DNA of 64,000 nt from Pantoea sp. Ap-967 (GTDB lineage: Bacteria > Pseudomonadota > Gammaproteobacteria > Pseudomonadales > Pseudomonadaceae), in contig NZ_VWXK01000006.1 in assembly GCF_011752565.1 (NCBI RefSeq), positions 186,001-250,000 on the forward strand. The letters run 5' to 3'. This document shows, in pieces, positions 45,532 through 57,048 of the stretch. The notes under the pieces are model-generated. The model saw nothing but the letters and a program-made list of their open reading frames with translations, was not told where the DNA came from and did not search any database. Numbering within the stretch: the stretch's first letter is position 1; the number at the start of each line of letters is the position of its first letter. A program made the translations under genes and the position numbers.

Positions 45532-46674
45532 TCAGCGGATGGTCAGTGCCTCGAGCTTGCCGCTGTTGCCAAAGACGTAGATGGTGTCGCCGACCACAAG
45601 TGGGCGGGCGCGCAGGCCATCGCTGTCGATACGCTCACGGCCGACGAAGCGGCCATCGACCTGGCTCAGCAGGTGCAGGTAACCCTCGAAGTCACCCACG
45701 GCCACGTAGCTGGAGAACACCTCGGGGGCGGTCAGCTGGCGGCGGGCCATCGAGTCGTTGGTCCACAGGGCGCTGGAAGAGCGCTCGTCGACACCTTCGA
45801 CACTGCCCGACGCTTCACTGACGTAGACGTTGCCAAAGCCCTGGGCGACACCCACGTAGCTGGAGGCATCACGCTGCCACAGCACGCGGCCGCTTTCCAG
45901 GTCCAGGCCCGCGACGCGGCCCTGGTAGGTGCTGACGTACAGGGTACCACCGGACAGCAGCAGGCCGCCGTCGATGTCGACCACGCGGTCCAGCTCGGAA
46001 CGGCCCTGCGGGATGGCCACGCGGCTCTCCCACACGGGCACGCCGTTGTTGATGTCCACCGCCACCACCTTGCCGGTGGACAGGCCGGCGACGGCCAGGC
46101 GGTTGGTGGCGATTGGCGCGCCGGTGCCACGCAGGGTCAGCACGGCCGGGGTGTTTTCGTAGATCCAGCGGCGGTTGCCGGTGGCGGCGTCGAGGCCGAT
46201 CAGGCGGTCGTCCTGGGTTTGCACCACCACAACGTCACCGTTGTTGGCCGGCGGGGCCAGCACTTCGCTGGTCACGCGCGAGCGCCAACGCTCCTCACCG
46301 GTGCTGGAGTCCAGGGCGACCACTTCACCCTTGAGGGTGCCGAGCATCACCAGGCCGTAGCCCACGCCGACAGCGCCGGAAACCGGCAGCTCCAGGTCCT
46401 TCTTCCACACCACGTCACCGGTGATGCGGTCGAGGGCGAAGACTTCGCCGTTGACGTCGGAGGCGTAGATGCGGTCGTTCTCGATGGCCGGCACCAGGGT
46501 GTTGTAGGTTTCACCCTGGCCGTCACCGATCGAACGGCTCCACTGCTTCTTCAGCACCACTTCCTCGGTGAACTTGGTCAGCTCGGCCGGAGGCAGTTCC
46601 TTCTTGCTGTTGCTGCTGCAACCTGCGGCCAATACGGCCAGGGTCAGCACTGCTGCATGTTTCCAACCGATCAC
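45532..46674 (-). CDS. bamB: Outer-membrane assembly lipoprotein BamB
   Basis: This 380-residue periplasmic lipoprotein of the BAM complex helps BamA insert beta-barrel proteins. It has a lipobox L-A-A-G-C with the acylated Cys at 19, then an eight-bladed beta-propeller of PQQ-like repeats (G-D-V-V-W-K-K-D-L, G-E-E-R-W-R-S-R-V, G-V-P-V-W-E-S-R-V, G-R-V-L-W-Q-R-D-A and similar). The start is GTG at 46674, placed directly against the upstream stop (TAAGTG) with AAGGGG inside the end of the preceding gene. It is co-transcribed with the yfgM-like gene. Confidence 0.95.
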   Translation of the reverse strand: MIGWKHAAVLTLAVLAAGCSSNSKKELPPAELTKFTEEVVLKKQWSRSIGDGQGETYNTLVPAIENDRIYASDVNGEVFALDRITGDVVWKKDLELPVSGAVGVGYGLVMLGTLKGEVVALDSSTGEERWRSRVTSEVLAPPANNGDVVVVQTQDDRLIGLDAATGNRRWIYENTPAVLTLRGTGAPIATNRLAVAGLSTGKVVAVDINNGVPVWESRVAIPQGRSELDRVVDIDGGLLLSGGTLYVSTYQGRVAGLDLESGRVLWQRDASSYVGVAQGFGNVYVSEASGSVEGVDERSSSALWTNDSMARRQLTAPEVFSSYVAVGDFEGYLHLLSQVDGRFVGRERIDSDGLRARPLVVGDTIYVFGNSGKLEALTIR

Positions 46675-47316
46675 TTACGCATCCCCTTTGGCCAGGTCAT
46701 CCAGCTTCAGTTGCAGGCCACCGACCGCTGCTTCGTCAGACAGCGCGGCCTTGGCTTTTTCGTAGGCACTGTGGGCATCGTCGGCGCGGCCCAGCTGCAC
46801 CAGCAGGTCGCCCTTCAATTCCTCACGGCTGGCCAGGAAGGCTTTGTCGGCGTCACCGTCGAGCAGCTTCAGGGCATCTTCGGCCTTGTCCTGGGCGGCG
46901 AGCACGCGCGCCAGGCGCTGGCGCGAGATCTCGCCCAGGGTGACGTCGGCCGGCTTGTCCAGCACGCTCTTGAGCTCGGCAGCGGCGTCGTCGAGCTTGC
47001 CGCTCTCGACCGCGACCTTGGCCACGAACAGGCTGCCGTATTGGGCATAGGCGGTGCCGCCGAACTCGCTCTTGAGCTTGCCGGCCAGTTCCGCAACCTT
47101 GGTTGCGTCAGGCTGGCCGTTCGGCGTCAGGCTGGTTTCCAGCAACGCCTGGTACAGCTGCGAGGCGCCTTGCGACTGGTTGCTCTGGTACTTGTGCCAG
47201 GTGTTCCAGCCCAGCACCACCACACCGGCCAGCAGGGCACCGGTGAGCAGCGGCTTGCCGTTGCGGTTCCACCAGTCCTTTACGCCTGCCAGTTCATCAT
47301 CATCGGTACTCGACAC
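46675..47316 (-). CDS. YfgM-like ancillary SecYEG translocon protein (TPR)
   Basis: This 213-residue membrane-anchored TPR protein has a short cytoplasmic N-terminus (T-D-D-D-E-L-A-G-V-K-D-W-W-N-R-N-G) and one helix (L-L-T-G-A-L-L-A-G-V-V-V-L-G-W). A periplasmic tetratricopeptide domain follows. The YfgM family bridges SecYEG and periplasmic chaperones such as PpiD. The start is GTG behind AGGAG. The conserved hisS-yfgM-bamB-der gene order supports the call. Confidence 0.92.
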   Translation of the reverse strand: MSSTDDDELAGVKDWWNRNGKPLLTGALLAGVVVLGWNTWHKYQSNQSQGASQLYQALLETSLTPNGQPDATKVAELAGKLKSEFGGTAYAQYGSLFVAKVAVESGKLDDAAAELKSVLDKPADVTLGEISRQRLARVLAAQDKAEDALKLLDGDADKAFLASREELKGDLLVQLGRADDAHSAYEKAKAALSDEAAVGGLQLKLDDLAKGDA

Positions 47317-47354
47317 CCCAATACTCCTTTTCGCCTATTCGTTGTTGAACCGCG

Positions 47355-48644
47355 TTACGCCTGGGCGATCGCGGTTTCCAGGTGCTCAGCCAGAGCATCC
47401 CAGGCAATGTTCTGTTGTTCGCCCTGGCCACGCAGGGGCTTGAGGCCAATTTCCTGCTTGGCCAGCTCGTCGTCGCCGAGAATCAGGGCGAACAGCGCGC
47501 CGCTCTTGTCGGCCTTCTTGAACTGGCTCTTGAAGCTGCCGCCACCGGCATTGACCGCCAGGCGCAGGCCCGGCAAGCGGTCACGCAGGCTTTCCGAAAG
47601 GCGCAGGCCGGCCAGCTCCGCCTGCTCGCCGAAGGCGCACAGGTAGACGTCGATGGTGCGGTTGATGGCCTCAGGCACCTTGCCGAGGGTTTCCAGCAGC
47701 AGGATCAGGCGCTCGATGCCCATGGCGAAGCCGACGCCAGTGGTGGGCTTGCCGCCCATCTGCTCGACCAGGCCATCGTAGCGGCCACCGGCGCAGACGG
47801 TGCCCTGGGCGCCGAGCTTGTCGGTGACCCACTCGAACACGGTCTTGCTGTAGTAGTCCAGGCCACGCACCAGCTTGGTGTTGATCACGAACGGAATGCC
47901 AGCAGCCTCCAGGCGAGCCTTCAGGCCCTCGAAGTGCACGCGGGATTCTTCGTCCAGGTACTCTTCGAGCTTCGGTGCGCCAACCAGCACCGCCTGGGTG
48001 TTCTGGTCCTTGCTGTCGAGAATGCGCAGCGGGTTGCTCTTCAAGCGGCGCTGGCTGTCTTCGTCCAGCTGTTCCAGGCGCGCCGACAGGAATTCGACCA
48101 GCGCGTCACGGTAGCGGGCACGGGCTTCGCTGGTGCCCAGGCTGTTGAGTTCCAGCTTGACCGCGTCCTGGATGCCCAGCAGGCCCCACAGGCGCCAGGT
48201 CAGCATGATCAGCTCGGCGTCGATGTCCGGGCCGTCGAGGTTGAACACTTCCACGCCGATCTGGTGGAACTGGCGGTAGCGGCCTTTCTGTGGGCGCTCG
48301 TGGCGGAACATCTGGCCGATGTACCACAGCTTCTGCACCTGGCCATTGCCGGTGATGCCATGTTCGAGCACGGCGCGCACGCAGGCGGCGGTGCCTTCAG
48401 GGCGCAGGGTCAGCGAATCGCCGTTGCGGTCCTCGAAGGTGTACATCTCTTTTTCGACGATGTCGGTGACTTCGCCGATGGAGCGCTTGAACAGCTCGGT
48501 GAACTCGACGATCGGCGTGCGGATCTGGCTGTACCCGTAGGTATCCAGCAGGCCGGCCACGGTGCCTTCGAAGTAGCGCCACAGCGGCGACTGCTCTGGC
48601 AGGATGTCGTTCATGCCACGGATGGCTTGCAGCGATTTGCTCAC
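47355..48644 (-). CDS. hisS: Histidyl-tRNA synthetase
   Basis: This 429-residue class II aminoacyl-tRNA synthetase charges tRNA-His. Motif 2 is [11 protein letters not shown]. The histidine-specific HisA and HisB motifs are V-R-G-L-D-Y-Y-S and A-G-G-R-Y-D-G-L-V. Motif 3 is G-F-A-M-G-I-E-R-L. The N-terminal [11 protein letters not shown] is the family start. A C-terminal anticodon-binding domain follows (about 330-429). The start is GTG at 48644 behind AAAGGAC. It lies 24 bp downstream of ispG on the same strand. Confidence 0.97.
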   Translation of the reverse strand: MSKSLQAIRGMNDILPEQSPLWRYFEGTVAGLLDTYGYSQIRTPIVEFTELFKRSIGEVTDIVEKEMYTFEDRNGDSLTLRPEGTAACVRAVLEHGITGNGQVQKLWYIGQMFRHERPQKGRYRQFHQIGVEVFNLDGPDIDAELIMLTWRLWGLLGIQDAVKLELNSLGTSEARARYRDALVEFLSARLEQLDEDSQRRLKSNPLRILDSKDQNTQAVLVGAPKLEEYLDEESRVHFEGLKARLEAAGIPFVINTKLVRGLDYYSKTVFEWVTDKLGAQGTVCAGGRYDGLVEQMGGKPTTGVGFAMGIERLILLLETLGKVPEAINRTIDVYLCAFGEQAELAGLRLSESLRDRLPGLRLAVNAGGGSFKSQFKKADKSGALFALILGDDELAKQEIGLKPLRGQGEQQNIAWDALAEHLETAIAQA

Positions 48645-48668
48645 GAAAAGTCCTTTCGAATCTGTGTG

Positions 48669-49778
48669 TCAGCTGCGGGCGATCAGCGCCGCGTCAGCCT
48701 CGACCTTTTCGGCCGCTTTCTGGCGGATGAGCTTTTCCAGCTCATCGACCAGGTTGTCATTGGTCAGTTTCTGCGCAGGCTTGCCGTCGATGTAGATCAG
48801 GTTCGGCGTGCCACCGGTCAGGCCCACGTGGGCTTCCTTGGCTTCGCCAGGACCGTTGACCACGCAACCGATCACCGCCACGTCCAGCGGCACCAGCAGG
48901 TCTTCCAGGCGCCCTTCCAGCTCGTTCATGGTCTTGACCACATCGAAGTTCTGCCGCGAGCAGCTTGGGCAGGCGATGAAGTTGATGCCACGCGAACGCA
49001 GGTGCAAGGACTTGAGAATGTCGTAGCCGACCTTCACTTCCTCGACCGGGTCGGCCGCCAGCGAGATACGAATGGTATCGCCAATGCCCTCGGCCAGCAG
49101 CATACCGAGGCCGACGGCGGATTTCACCGTTCCCGAGCGCAGGCCACCGGCTTCGGTGATGCCAAGGTGCAGCGGCTGGATGATCTGCTTGGCCAGCAGG
49201 CGGTAGGCTTCGACGGCCATGAACACGTCCGAGGCCTTGACGCTGACCTTGAAGTCCTGGAAGTTCAGGCGGTCAAGGTGCTCCACATGGCGCAGGGCCG
49301 ACTCGACCAGGGCGGCCGGGGTTGGCTCGCCGTATTTCTTCTGCAGGTCTTTTTCCAGCGAGCCTGCGTTGACCCCGATGCGAATCGGGATGCCGCGGTC
49401 GCGGGCGGCGTCGACCACCGCGCGCACGCGGTCTTCACGGCCGATGTTGCCTGGGTTGATACGCAGGCAGTCGACGCCAAGTTCAGCCACGCGCAGGGCG
49501 ATCTTGTAGTCGAAGTGGATGTCGGCAACCAGCGGCACGCTGACCAGTTGCTTGATCTTGCCGAATGCCTCGGCGGCGTCCATGTCTGGTACCGAAACAC
49601 GCACGATGTCGACGCCGGCATCGACCAGGCGCTGGATTTGCGCCACGGTGGCCATCACGTCGTTGGTGTCGGTGTTGGTCATGCTCTGCACCGCGATGGG
49701 GGCATCACCACCCACCGGCACATTGCCGACCCAGATTTTGCGGGATTCGCGACGTTTGATCGGAGATTCGCCGTGCAT
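48669..49778 (-). CDS. ispG: 4-hydroxy-3-methylbut-2-enyl diphosphate synthase IspG
   Basis: This 369-residue [4Fe-4S] enzyme of the MEP isoprenoid pathway reductively converts MEcPP to HMBPP. The N-terminal TIM barrel has V-Q-S-M-T-N-T-D-T and D-I-H-F-D-Y. The C-terminal domain supplies the cluster ligands in A-C-P-S-C-S-R and [10 protein letters not shown] (three Cys plus Glu). It needs the isc machinery encoded about 4.5 kb away. It lies three bases after rodZ, so the two are cotranscribed. Confidence 0.97.
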   Translation of the reverse strand: MHGESPIKRRESRKIWVGNVPVGGDAPIAVQSMTNTDTNDVMATVAQIQRLVDAGVDIVRVSVPDMDAAEAFGKIKQLVSVPLVADIHFDYKIALRVAELGVDCLRINPGNIGREDRVRAVVDAARDRGIPIRIGVNAGSLEKDLQKKYGEPTPAALVESALRHVEHLDRLNFQDFKVSVKASDVFMAVEAYRLLAKQIIQPLHLGITEAGGLRSGTVKSAVGLGMLLAEGIGDTIRISLAADPVEEVKVGYDILKSLHLRSRGINFIACPSCSRQNFDVVKTMNELEGRLEDLLVPLDVAVIGCVVNGPGEAKEAHVGLTGGTPNLIYIDGKPAQKLTNDNLVDELEKLIRQKAAEKVEADAALIARS

Positions 49779-49781
49779 GAC

Positions 49782-50807
49782 TTACTGTCCCAACTTCAGG
49801 CGAGCGGTTTCGCCACTGGTGAACGGGGCAACATCGACGGCCTGGCCGTTGTAGCTGACCTGGGCGCCCCGGGCAAAGCCCAGGCGTACCGCGAACGGCG
49901 GCTTGCCAGTCAGCTCCAGGCTGTCGCCCTTGCGCTTGATGGCGCTGAACAGCACCTTGCCGTTGCCGTCGGACACCTGGGTCCAGCAATCGGCGGTGAA
50001 TTGAATGGCAACCTTGGCGCTGCCGGCCGGCACGGCCACGGGGGCGGCAGGCTCGGCGGCGGCAACGGCTGGCACGCTGGCCACTGGCGCTGCAGGTACT
50101 ACCGGGGCGGCGGGCGCCGGGGTGGTGGTTGCGCCATGGGCCTGGGGGGCGGTTGCCGGGGCTTGTGCCGGCGCCGGGGTTGGCGCGGCGGCAGTGGCAG
50201 CCGGCGCGGTTTCGCTGCTGGCAGCGGCGCTCGCCTGCGCCTGCTCCAACGGCAGCGGTGCGCTTTCCGGCTGTTGGCCCGCGGTCACGGCCTGGTCTTC
50301 AGGCTCGTCCAGCGGGTGAATTTGGGTGGTGCCGTCGGCACTTTCGACTTCCACGTGCTCCAGGGCCATCTTCGCCAGGTCCTTGCCCTTGAGGCTGCCC
50401 TGGTCCTGCCACCAGATGAAGCTGCCGCCCACCACGGCCACCAGCAGCAACAGGGTGACGCCACGCATGATGTTGTGCGACAGGCGCACCGGCTCTTCGA
50501 TACGGCCCAGCGAATGCACTTCGCTGCCCTTGGCGTGGGTACCGGTGTATTGGTCGAAGGCCTCGACCAGTGGCGCCTGGTCCATGTCCATCAGCTTGGC
50601 ATAGGCACGGATATAGCCACGGGCGAAGGTATGCCCTGGCAGCTTGTCGAAGGCGCCGGTTTCCACGTGGTTCAGCGAACTTACGGTGAGGTTGAGCTTG
50701 CGGGCCACCTCGGCTTGCGACCACTCGCGTTTCTCGCGGGCCTGGCGCAACAGCTCGCCGGGGTTCTGGCCAGTCGCTGCTGCTACTTCGGGATGCGCGG
50801 CTTTCAT
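49782..50807 (-). CDS. rodZ: Cytoskeletal protein RodZ (HTH, TM, DUF4115)
   Basis: This 341-residue bitopic protein has a cytoplasmic Xre-type HTH (residues about 17-85, L-R-Q-A-R-E-K-R-E-W-S-Q-A-E-V-A) that binds MreB. A single helix lies near 112-130 (M-R-G-V-T-L-L-L-L-V-A-V-V). A long Ala/Pro-rich periplasmic linker spans about 180-260, and a C-terminal DUF4115 domain follows (V-A-I-Q-F-T-A-D-C-W-T-Q-V-S-D). It links MreB to cell-wall elongation. The low-complexity linker explains the long unrelated open frames on the opposite strand. Its ATG overlaps the pilF stop by four bases. Confidence 0.94.
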   Translation of the reverse strand: MKAAHPEVAAATGQNPGELLRQAREKREWSQAEVARKLNLTVSSLNHVETGAFDKLPGHTFARGYIRAYAKLMDMDQAPLVEAFDQYTGTHAKGSEVHSLGRIEEPVRLSHNIMRGVTLLLLVAVVGGSFIWWQDQGSLKGKDLAKMALEHVEVESADGTTQIHPLDEPEDQAVTAGQQPESAPLPLEQAQASAAASSETAPAATAAAPTPAPAQAPATAPQAHGATTTPAPAAPVVPAAPVASVPAVAAAEPAAPVAVPAGSAKVAIQFTADCWTQVSDGNGKVLFSAIKRKGDSLELTGKPPFAVRLGFARGAQVSYNGQAVDVAPFTSGETARLKLGQ

Positions 50808-51565
50808 CGTTGCTCCGACAGGTATTGCTGATATTCCGGCGTACCGGGATAAAGTCGTTGTAATTGCTGGCCGCTATCGGCCAGGGTGCCCTGCTCGTCG
50901 AACACCCGGGCAAGACGGCTGCCCAGCAGCAGGCTGCGGGCATTGTGATCGCTCAACTGGCTGAAACGATCGTGGTACTCCCGGGCCGGCACATAATGCC
51001 TGTTTTCAAAGGACAACTCAGCCATTTCCAGCAACGCCCGGGGTTGCCGCGGGTTCAGTTGCAGGGCCTTGGTCAGGTACGCCTGGGCCTGGTCGCGGTT
51101 GTCGAGCTTGCGGGCCGTCAGGCCCAGGTTCTCGTACACCCGCGAACGTTCAGGATACAGGGTATCGGTGCTGGCAAGACCAAACATCTGCTCGGCTTCG
51201 GCAAAACGTTGCTGAGCATATAGGAAACTGCCGTAGTTGTTGCGAATTCGCGTATCACCCGGGCGGGCTGCGAGGGCCTTTTCGAAGTGCGCCTGGGCCA
51301 ACGCCGGCTCGCCTTGTGCCTGGAACACCAGGGCCAGCGCCGCATGGGCGTCGGCATCCGCGGCATTGAGCGCGAGGGCCTTGCCCAGTGGCGCCTTGGC
51401 CTGTTCGGTCAAACCTTGTTGCAAATAACCCAGGCCCAGCTGGGTGTAGGCCCGCGCTGCGTCGGCCCTGCCCTGGCGGCTGGCCAGGGGGTCGCCCGCG
51501 CCGCCCGACACACAGCCGGCCAGCAGCGAAAGCGCAAGGATCGACAGCGCGGCGCGCAGGCTCAT
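50804..51565 (-). CDS. pilF: Type IV pilus biogenesis lipoprotein PilF (PilW)
   Basis: This 253-residue outer-membrane lipoprotein has a lipobox L-L-A-G-C with Cys18. About six TPR repeats follow (T-Q-L-G-L-G-Y-L-Q-Q-G, A-H-A-A-L-A-L-V-F-Q-A-Q-G, I-R-N-N-Y-G-S-F-L-Y and so on). It pilots PilQ secretin assembly in the outer membrane. The rlmN-pilF-rodZ-ispG order is conserved in Pseudomonas. It begins 11 bp after the rlmN stop. Confidence 0.93.
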   Translation of the reverse strand: MSLRAALSILALSLLAGCVSGGAGDPLASRQGRADAARAYTQLGLGYLQQGLTEQAKAPLGKALALNAADADAHAALALVFQAQGEPALAQAHFEKALAARPGDTRIRNNYGSFLYAQQRFAEAEQMFGLASTDTLYPERSRVYENLGLTARKLDNRDQAQAYLTKALQLNPRQPRALLEMAELSFENRHYVPAREYHDRFSQLSDHNARSLLLGSRLARVFDEQGTLADSGQQLQRLYPGTPEYQQYLSEQR

Positions 51566-51576
51566 GGGGCCGGGAC

Positions 51577-52722
51577 TCAGTGGCGCACGGCGCTGTCTGC
51601 GAGCTCAGCGTCAGCGGACAGCTGGCGCACGGCGATGTAACGCTCGCTGCGGCGGGTGCGGTCATTGACCTGGCCGACCAGCTGGCCACAGGCGGCGTCG
51701 ATGTCGTCGCCGCGGGTGGTGCGGGTGGTAACGTTGAAACCACCGTGGTGCAGCAGGTCCTGGAAGCGGCGGATCGCGTTGTTGCTCGGCCGCTCGTAGC
51801 CCGAGTGCGGGAACGGGTTGAACGGGATCAGGTTGATCTTGCACGGCACGTCGCGCAGCAGCTCGATCATCTGCGCGGCATGTTCGGGCTGGTCGTTCAC
51901 GTCCTTGAGCAGGGTGTACTCGATGGTCAGCACGCGCTTGCCACCGAGGGTCGACATGTAGCCCATGCACGATTCGAGCAGCATCTTCAGCGGGTACTTC
52001 TTGTTGATCGGCACCAGCTTGTTGCGCAGCTCGTCGTTCGGCGCGTGCAGCGACAGGGCCAGGGACACGTCGATGTGCTTGGCCAGCTCGTCGATCATCG
52101 GCACCACGCCCGAGGTGGACAGGGTGACGCGGCGCTTGGAGATGCCATAGCCCAGGTCATCCATCATGATGTGCATGGCGGCGATGACGTTGTCGAAGTT
52201 CAGCAGGGGCTCGCCCATGCCCATCATCACCACGTTGGTAATCGCGCGGTCGATCTTGGCAGGAACGGTCCCGAAGGATTTGTTCGCAAGCCACACCTGG
52301 CCGATCACTTCGGCGGCGGTGAGGTTGCTGTTGAAGCCTTGCTTGCCGGTGGAGCAGAAACTGCAGTCCAGGGCGCAGCCGGCTTGCGACGAAACGCAGA
52401 GGGTGCCGCGGTCGTCGGTAGGAATGTAGACGGTCTCGACGCAGCTGCCGGAGGCAACGCGGATCACCCACTTGCGGGTGCCGTCGGCGGAAATGTCTTC
52501 ACTGACCACTTCCGGGGGGCGAATCTCGGCAACGGCCTCGAGCTTTTCGCGCAAGACCTTGCCTACGTTGGTCATGGCCGCAAAGTCGGACACGCCAAAA
52601 TGGTGAATCCATTTCATCACCTGCCCGGCACGGAAGCGCTTCTCCCCTATCGAGTCGAAGAATTTTTCCATTTCCGGCTGGGTCAGCCCCAACAGGTTGA
52701 TTTTGCCAGTAGATGTCGTCAT
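51577..52722 (-). CDS. rlmN: Dual-specificity 23S rRNA/tRNA m2A methyltransferase RlmN
   Basis: This 381-residue radical-SAM enzyme methylates C2 of A2503 in 23S rRNA and A37 of some tRNAs. The cluster motif C-A-L-D-C-S-F-C occupies C116, C120 and C123. The SAM-binding M-G-M-G-E-P-L-L-N lies near 167-175. A C-terminal Cys in A-A-C-G-Q-L is a candidate for the methyl-carrying Cys. The length is normal. It starts 28 bp downstream of ndk on the same strand. Confidence 0.96.
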   Translation of the reverse strand: MTTSTGKINLLGLTQPEMEKFFDSIGEKRFRAGQVMKWIHHFGVSDFAAMTNVGKVLREKLEAVAEIRPPEVVSEDISADGTRKWVIRVASGSCVETVYIPTDDRGTLCVSSQAGCALDCSFCSTGKQGFNSNLTAAEVIGQVWLANKSFGTVPAKIDRAITNVVMMGMGEPLLNFDNVIAAMHIMMDDLGYGISKRRVTLSTSGVVPMIDELAKHIDVSLALSLHAPNDELRNKLVPINKKYPLKMLLESCMGYMSTLGGKRVLTIEYTLLKDVNDQPEHAAQMIELLRDVPCKINLIPFNPFPHSGYERPSNNAIRRFQDLLHHGGFNVTTRTTRGDDIDAACGQLVGQVNDRTRRSERYIAVRQLSADAELADSAVRH

Positions 52723-52750
52723 GGATTCACCCTCACCCGTAAGCTTTCGC

Positions 52751-53176
52751 TTAGCGAGTGGTTACCTCGGTAGCAGCGAAGAAGTAAGCGATTTCGCGAG
52801 CAGCGGCAGCTTCGGAGTCCGAACCGTGAACGGCGTTGGCGTCGATCGACTCGGCGAAGTCAGCACGGATGGTGCCGGCAGCAGCTTCTTTAGGGTTGGT
52901 AGCGCCCATCAGCTCACGGTTCTTGGCGATGGCGTTCTCGCCTTCCAGAACCTGAACAACGACTGGACCGGAAGTCATGAAGGCAACCAGGTCACCGAAG
53001 AAGCCGCGCTCGCTGTGCTCGGCGTAGAAGCCTTCGGCTTCGGCTTTGGACAGTTGCTTGATTTTCGAGGCAACGATTTTCAGGCCAGCTTCTTCGAAGC
53101 GGGTGGTGATCTTGCCGATTACGTTCTTGGCAACGGCGTCAGGCTTGATGATCGAGAAAGTACGTTGAACAGCCAT
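52751..53176 (-). CDS. ndk: Nucleoside diphosphate kinase
   Basis: This 141-residue enzyme transfers the gamma-phosphate from NTPs to NDPs through a phosphohistidine. The active-site His is H117 in [10 protein letters not shown], the exact family motif. K11 and the R-A-D-F region are also conserved. Codon choice looks biased toward major codons, as for a highly expressed gene. A terminator separates it from iscX upstream, so it should have its own promoter in the 53177-53211 region. Confidence 0.97.
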   Translation of the reverse strand: MAVQRTFSIIKPDAVAKNVIGKITTRFEEAGLKIVASKIKQLSKAEAEGFYAEHSERGFFGDLVAFMTSGPVVVQVLEGENAIAKNRELMGATNPKEAAAGTIRADFAESIDANAVHGSDSEAAAAREIAYFFAATEVTTR

Positions 53177-53203
53177 GGAAAACTCCAGAATATGAGTGTT
53201 ACG

Positions 53204-53234
53204 AAAAATTAAACCCGCGAATTATACGCGGGTT
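53204..53234 (-). terminator. Rho-independent terminator of the isc operon
   Basis: AACCCGCG (53212-53219) pairs with CGCGGGTT (53227-53234) around a 7-nt A/T loop. On the minus strand it is followed by TAATTTTTCG. It lies about 30 bp beyond the iscX stop. Confidence 0.85.
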
Positions 53235-53265
53235 CCAGGGGATTGCCTAACCTGCAGCGTCACGC

Positions 53266-53466
53266 TTAGTCGGCTTCTTCGATCCAGGCCGCCTGGATGG
53301 CCTCCAGCACTTTCTCACCGCCACGTGACGGATCGTCGCTGAATTCTGGCAAGGCCAGCACCCAACGGTGCAGATCGACGAAATTCACATATCTAGGATC
53401 GACTTCCGGCTTGCTATCTGCAAGCTGGATGGCGATCTCAAGTACATCAATCCATTTCAGGCTCAT
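53266..53466 (-). CDS. iscX: Fe-S cluster assembly protein IscX
   Basis: This 66-residue acidic protein has the IscX signature W-I-D-V-L-E-I-A-I-Q-L, the strictly conserved D-P-R-Y-V-N-F-V-D-L-H-R-W-V and a C-terminal E-A-I-Q-A-A-W-I-E-E. It binds IscS and iron and modulates cluster synthesis (frataxin-like adaptor). It is the last gene of the isc operon, 10 bp after fdx. Confidence 0.95.
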   Translation of the reverse strand: MSLKWIDVLEIAIQLADSKPEVDPRYVNFVDLHRWVLALPEFSDDPSRGGEKVLEAIQAAWIEEAD

Positions 53467-53476
53467 CAGGCAAACC

Positions 53477-53818
53477 TCAGTGCGGCGCTTCGGCAGCGTG
53501 GTTGAGCGAATACTTCGGAATCTCGATGGTCAGGTCTTGGTCCGCCACCACCACCTGGCAACCGAGGCGCGATTGGGCCTCCAGGCCCCAGGCCTTGTCC
53601 AGCATGTCTTCTTCCAGCTCATCGGCCTCTTCGAGCGAGTCGAAGCCCTTGCGCACGATGCAGTGGCAAGTGGTGCAGGCCTTGACGCCACCGCAGGCGC
53701 TTTCCATCTCGATGTGATGGTCGTGGGCCAGCTCCAGGATGTTGGTCCCGGCAGGCACCTCCACGGTCAGCCCTTCGGGGCAGAACTTCTCGTGCGGCAG
53801 GAATGTCACCAGCGGCAT
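53477..53818 (-). CDS. fdx: ISC-type [2Fe-2S] ferredoxin
   Basis: This 113-residue adrenodoxin-type ferredoxin has cluster ligands C42, C48 and C51 in S-A-C-G-G-V-K-A-C-T-T-C-H-C, and C87 in R-L-G-C-Q-V-V. It donates electrons to IscS/IscU during cluster assembly. An extra Cys follows C51 by two residues, as in some proteobacterial Fdx. It starts three bases after the hscA stop. Confidence 0.96.
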   Translation of the reverse strand: MPLVTFLPHEKFCPEGLTVEVPAGTNILELAHDHHIEMESACGGVKACTTCHCIVRKGFDSLEEADELEEDMLDKAWGLEAQSRLGCQVVVADQDLTIEIPKYSLNHAAEAPH

Positions 53819-53821
53819 CGG

Positions 53822-55684
<1,863 letters not shown>

Positions 55685-55726
55685 GCTTATCTGAATACCT
55701 TAGGCGTCATCACGGGCGACACCGGG

Positions 55727-56248
55727 TTAATCGTCGAGGCGCTCTTCGAGTTGGCGCACTTCTTGGGCGAGCTTGTCGAGGAACTGCATGCGGCGCATCA
55801 GGCGCTCGGCCTGTTCACGCTCGGCAGGCACATCCCAGCAGGCAGCGAAGTCCTCGTTGAGGCGGTCCTGGGCAACCTTCAGGCGCTTCTTGAACACGGC
55901 CACGCCATCGAGGTCGGCTTCGTCCTGCAGCTCTTCGAGCTCTTCGCGCCACTGCATTTGCTGCAGCAGGAAGTCGGGGTCGTGAACCGTGACTTCCTGA
56001 GGCACTTCGTGGCCACCGATGGCCAGCAGGTAGCGGGCACGGCGCGGTGCGCTGCGCAGGGTCTGGTAGGCATCGTTGAGGGATGCGGACTTCTCCAGCG
56101 CAACGCGCTGCTCGCGCTCGGAAGCGTCGGCGAAGCGGTCCGGGTGAACCTCGCGGGCCAGCTCGCGGTAGCGAGCGGCCAGCTTGTCGAGGTCCAGGCG
56201 GAAGCTCGGCTGGAGGTCAAACAGGGCGAAATGACAAGGAGTACCCAC
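55727..56248 (-). CDS. hscB: Fe-S co-chaperone HscB (J-protein)
   Basis: This 173-residue DnaJ-type co-chaperone has the H-P-D motif at residues 35-37 (R-E-V-H-P-D-R-F) in an N-terminal J-domain. A C-terminal three-helix domain that binds IscU follows ([10 protein letters not shown]). The GTG start at 56248 gives the usual N-terminus [11 protein letters not shown]. The frame is open 13 codons further upstream, overlapping iscA, which I reject. GAGG lies very close to the GTG, so translation may depend on coupling with iscA. Confidence 0.95.
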   Translation of the reverse strand: MGTPCHFALFDLQPSFRLDLDKLAARYRELAREVHPDRFADASEREQRVALEKSASLNDAYQTLRSAPRRARYLLAIGGHEVPQEVTVHDPDFLLQQMQWREELEELQDEADLDGVAVFKKRLKVAQDRLNEDFAACWDVPAEREQAERLMRRMQFLDKLAQEVRQLEERLDD

Positions 56249-56256
56249 AGCCAGCC

Positions 56257-56580
56257 TCAAACGTTGAAGCTTTCGCCGCAGCCACACTCACCGCGCACGT
56301 TGGGGTTGTTGAACTTGAAGCCTTCGTTCAACCCTTCCTTGACGAAGTCCAGCTCGGTGCCATCGAGGTACACCAGGCTCTTGGGATCGATGATCACCTT
56401 CACGCCGTGGTTCTCGAACACCTGGTCCTCATCGGCCAGCTCGTCGACGAACTCCAGCACGTAGGCCAGGCCCGAGCAGCCGGTGGTGCGCACGCCCAGG
56501 CGAATGCCCTCACCCTTGCCGCGCCCGTCGAGGGAGCGGCGAATGTGGTTGGCGGCGGCTTCTGTCATGCTGATAGCCAT
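56257..56580 (-). CDS. iscA: A-type Fe-S carrier IscA
   Basis: This 107-residue A-type scaffold/carrier has the three invariant cysteines at C35 (T-T-G-C-S-G) and C99/C101 (G-E-C-G-C-G-E-S-F). It delivers [4Fe-4S] clusters to targets. The length is identical to E. coli IscA. A longer frame extends upstream through the iscU end but lacks a ribosome site; the ATG at 56580 behind AAGGAG is clear. Confidence 0.97.
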   Translation of the reverse strand: MAISMTEAAANHIRRSLDGRGKGEGIRLGVRTTGCSGLAYVLEFVDELADEDQVFENHGVKVIIDPKSLVYLDGTELDFVKEGLNEGFKFNNPNVRGECGCGESFNV

Positions 56581-56615
56581 CGGAACTCCTTGACTCTTAC
56601 CTTGCAACGGGCGGC

Positions 56616-57002
56616 TTAGATCAAGCCTTTCTTCTGCTTGTAGTCGCGAACGGCTGCCTTGATGGCATCTTCGGCGAGTACCGAGCAGTGGATCTTCACT
56701 GGCGGTAGGGCCAGTTCTTCCGCCAGCTGGGTGTTCTTGATGGTTTCGGCTTCGTCCAGGGTCTTGCCCTTCATCCACTCGGTGGCCAGGGAGCTGGAAG
56801 CGATGGCCGAACCGCAGCCGTAGGTCTTGAACTTGGCGTCTTCGATGATGCCTTGCTCGTTGACCTTGATCTGCAGACGCATCACGTCGCCGCACGCCGG
56901 AGCGCCGACCATGCCGGTCCCGACGTCCGGGTCCTCGGCGTTCATCTTGCCGACGTTGCGTGGGTTTTCGTAGTGGTCGATGACCTTTTCACTGTATGCC
57001 AT
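56616..57002 (-). CDS. iscU: Fe-S cluster scaffold IscU
   Basis: This 128-residue scaffold assembles [2Fe-2S] clusters. Ligands C37, D39, C63, H105 and C106 are all present, and the HscA-recognition motif L-P-P-V-K is at 99-103. It starts 46 bp after iscS on the same strand. Confidence 0.98.
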   Translation of the reverse strand: MAYSEKVIDHYENPRNVGKMNAEDPDVGTGMVGAPACGDVMRLQIKVNEQGIIEDAKFKTYGCGSAIASSSLATEWMKGKTLDEAETIKNTQLAEELALPPVKIHCSVLAEDAIKAAVRDYKQKKGLI

Positions 57003-57048
57003 GGTGCAATTCCTTCCTCATCAGGGAGCCGCTCTTGCCGGCGACTGC

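Noticed and set aside
47382-50831. Very long plus-strand open frame (over 1100 codons) across hisS, ispG and rodZ
   Set aside because: It is antisense to three well-recognised genes, has low-complexity Arg/Gln/His/Ala-rich translation and no domain; high-GC codon bias produces such frames.
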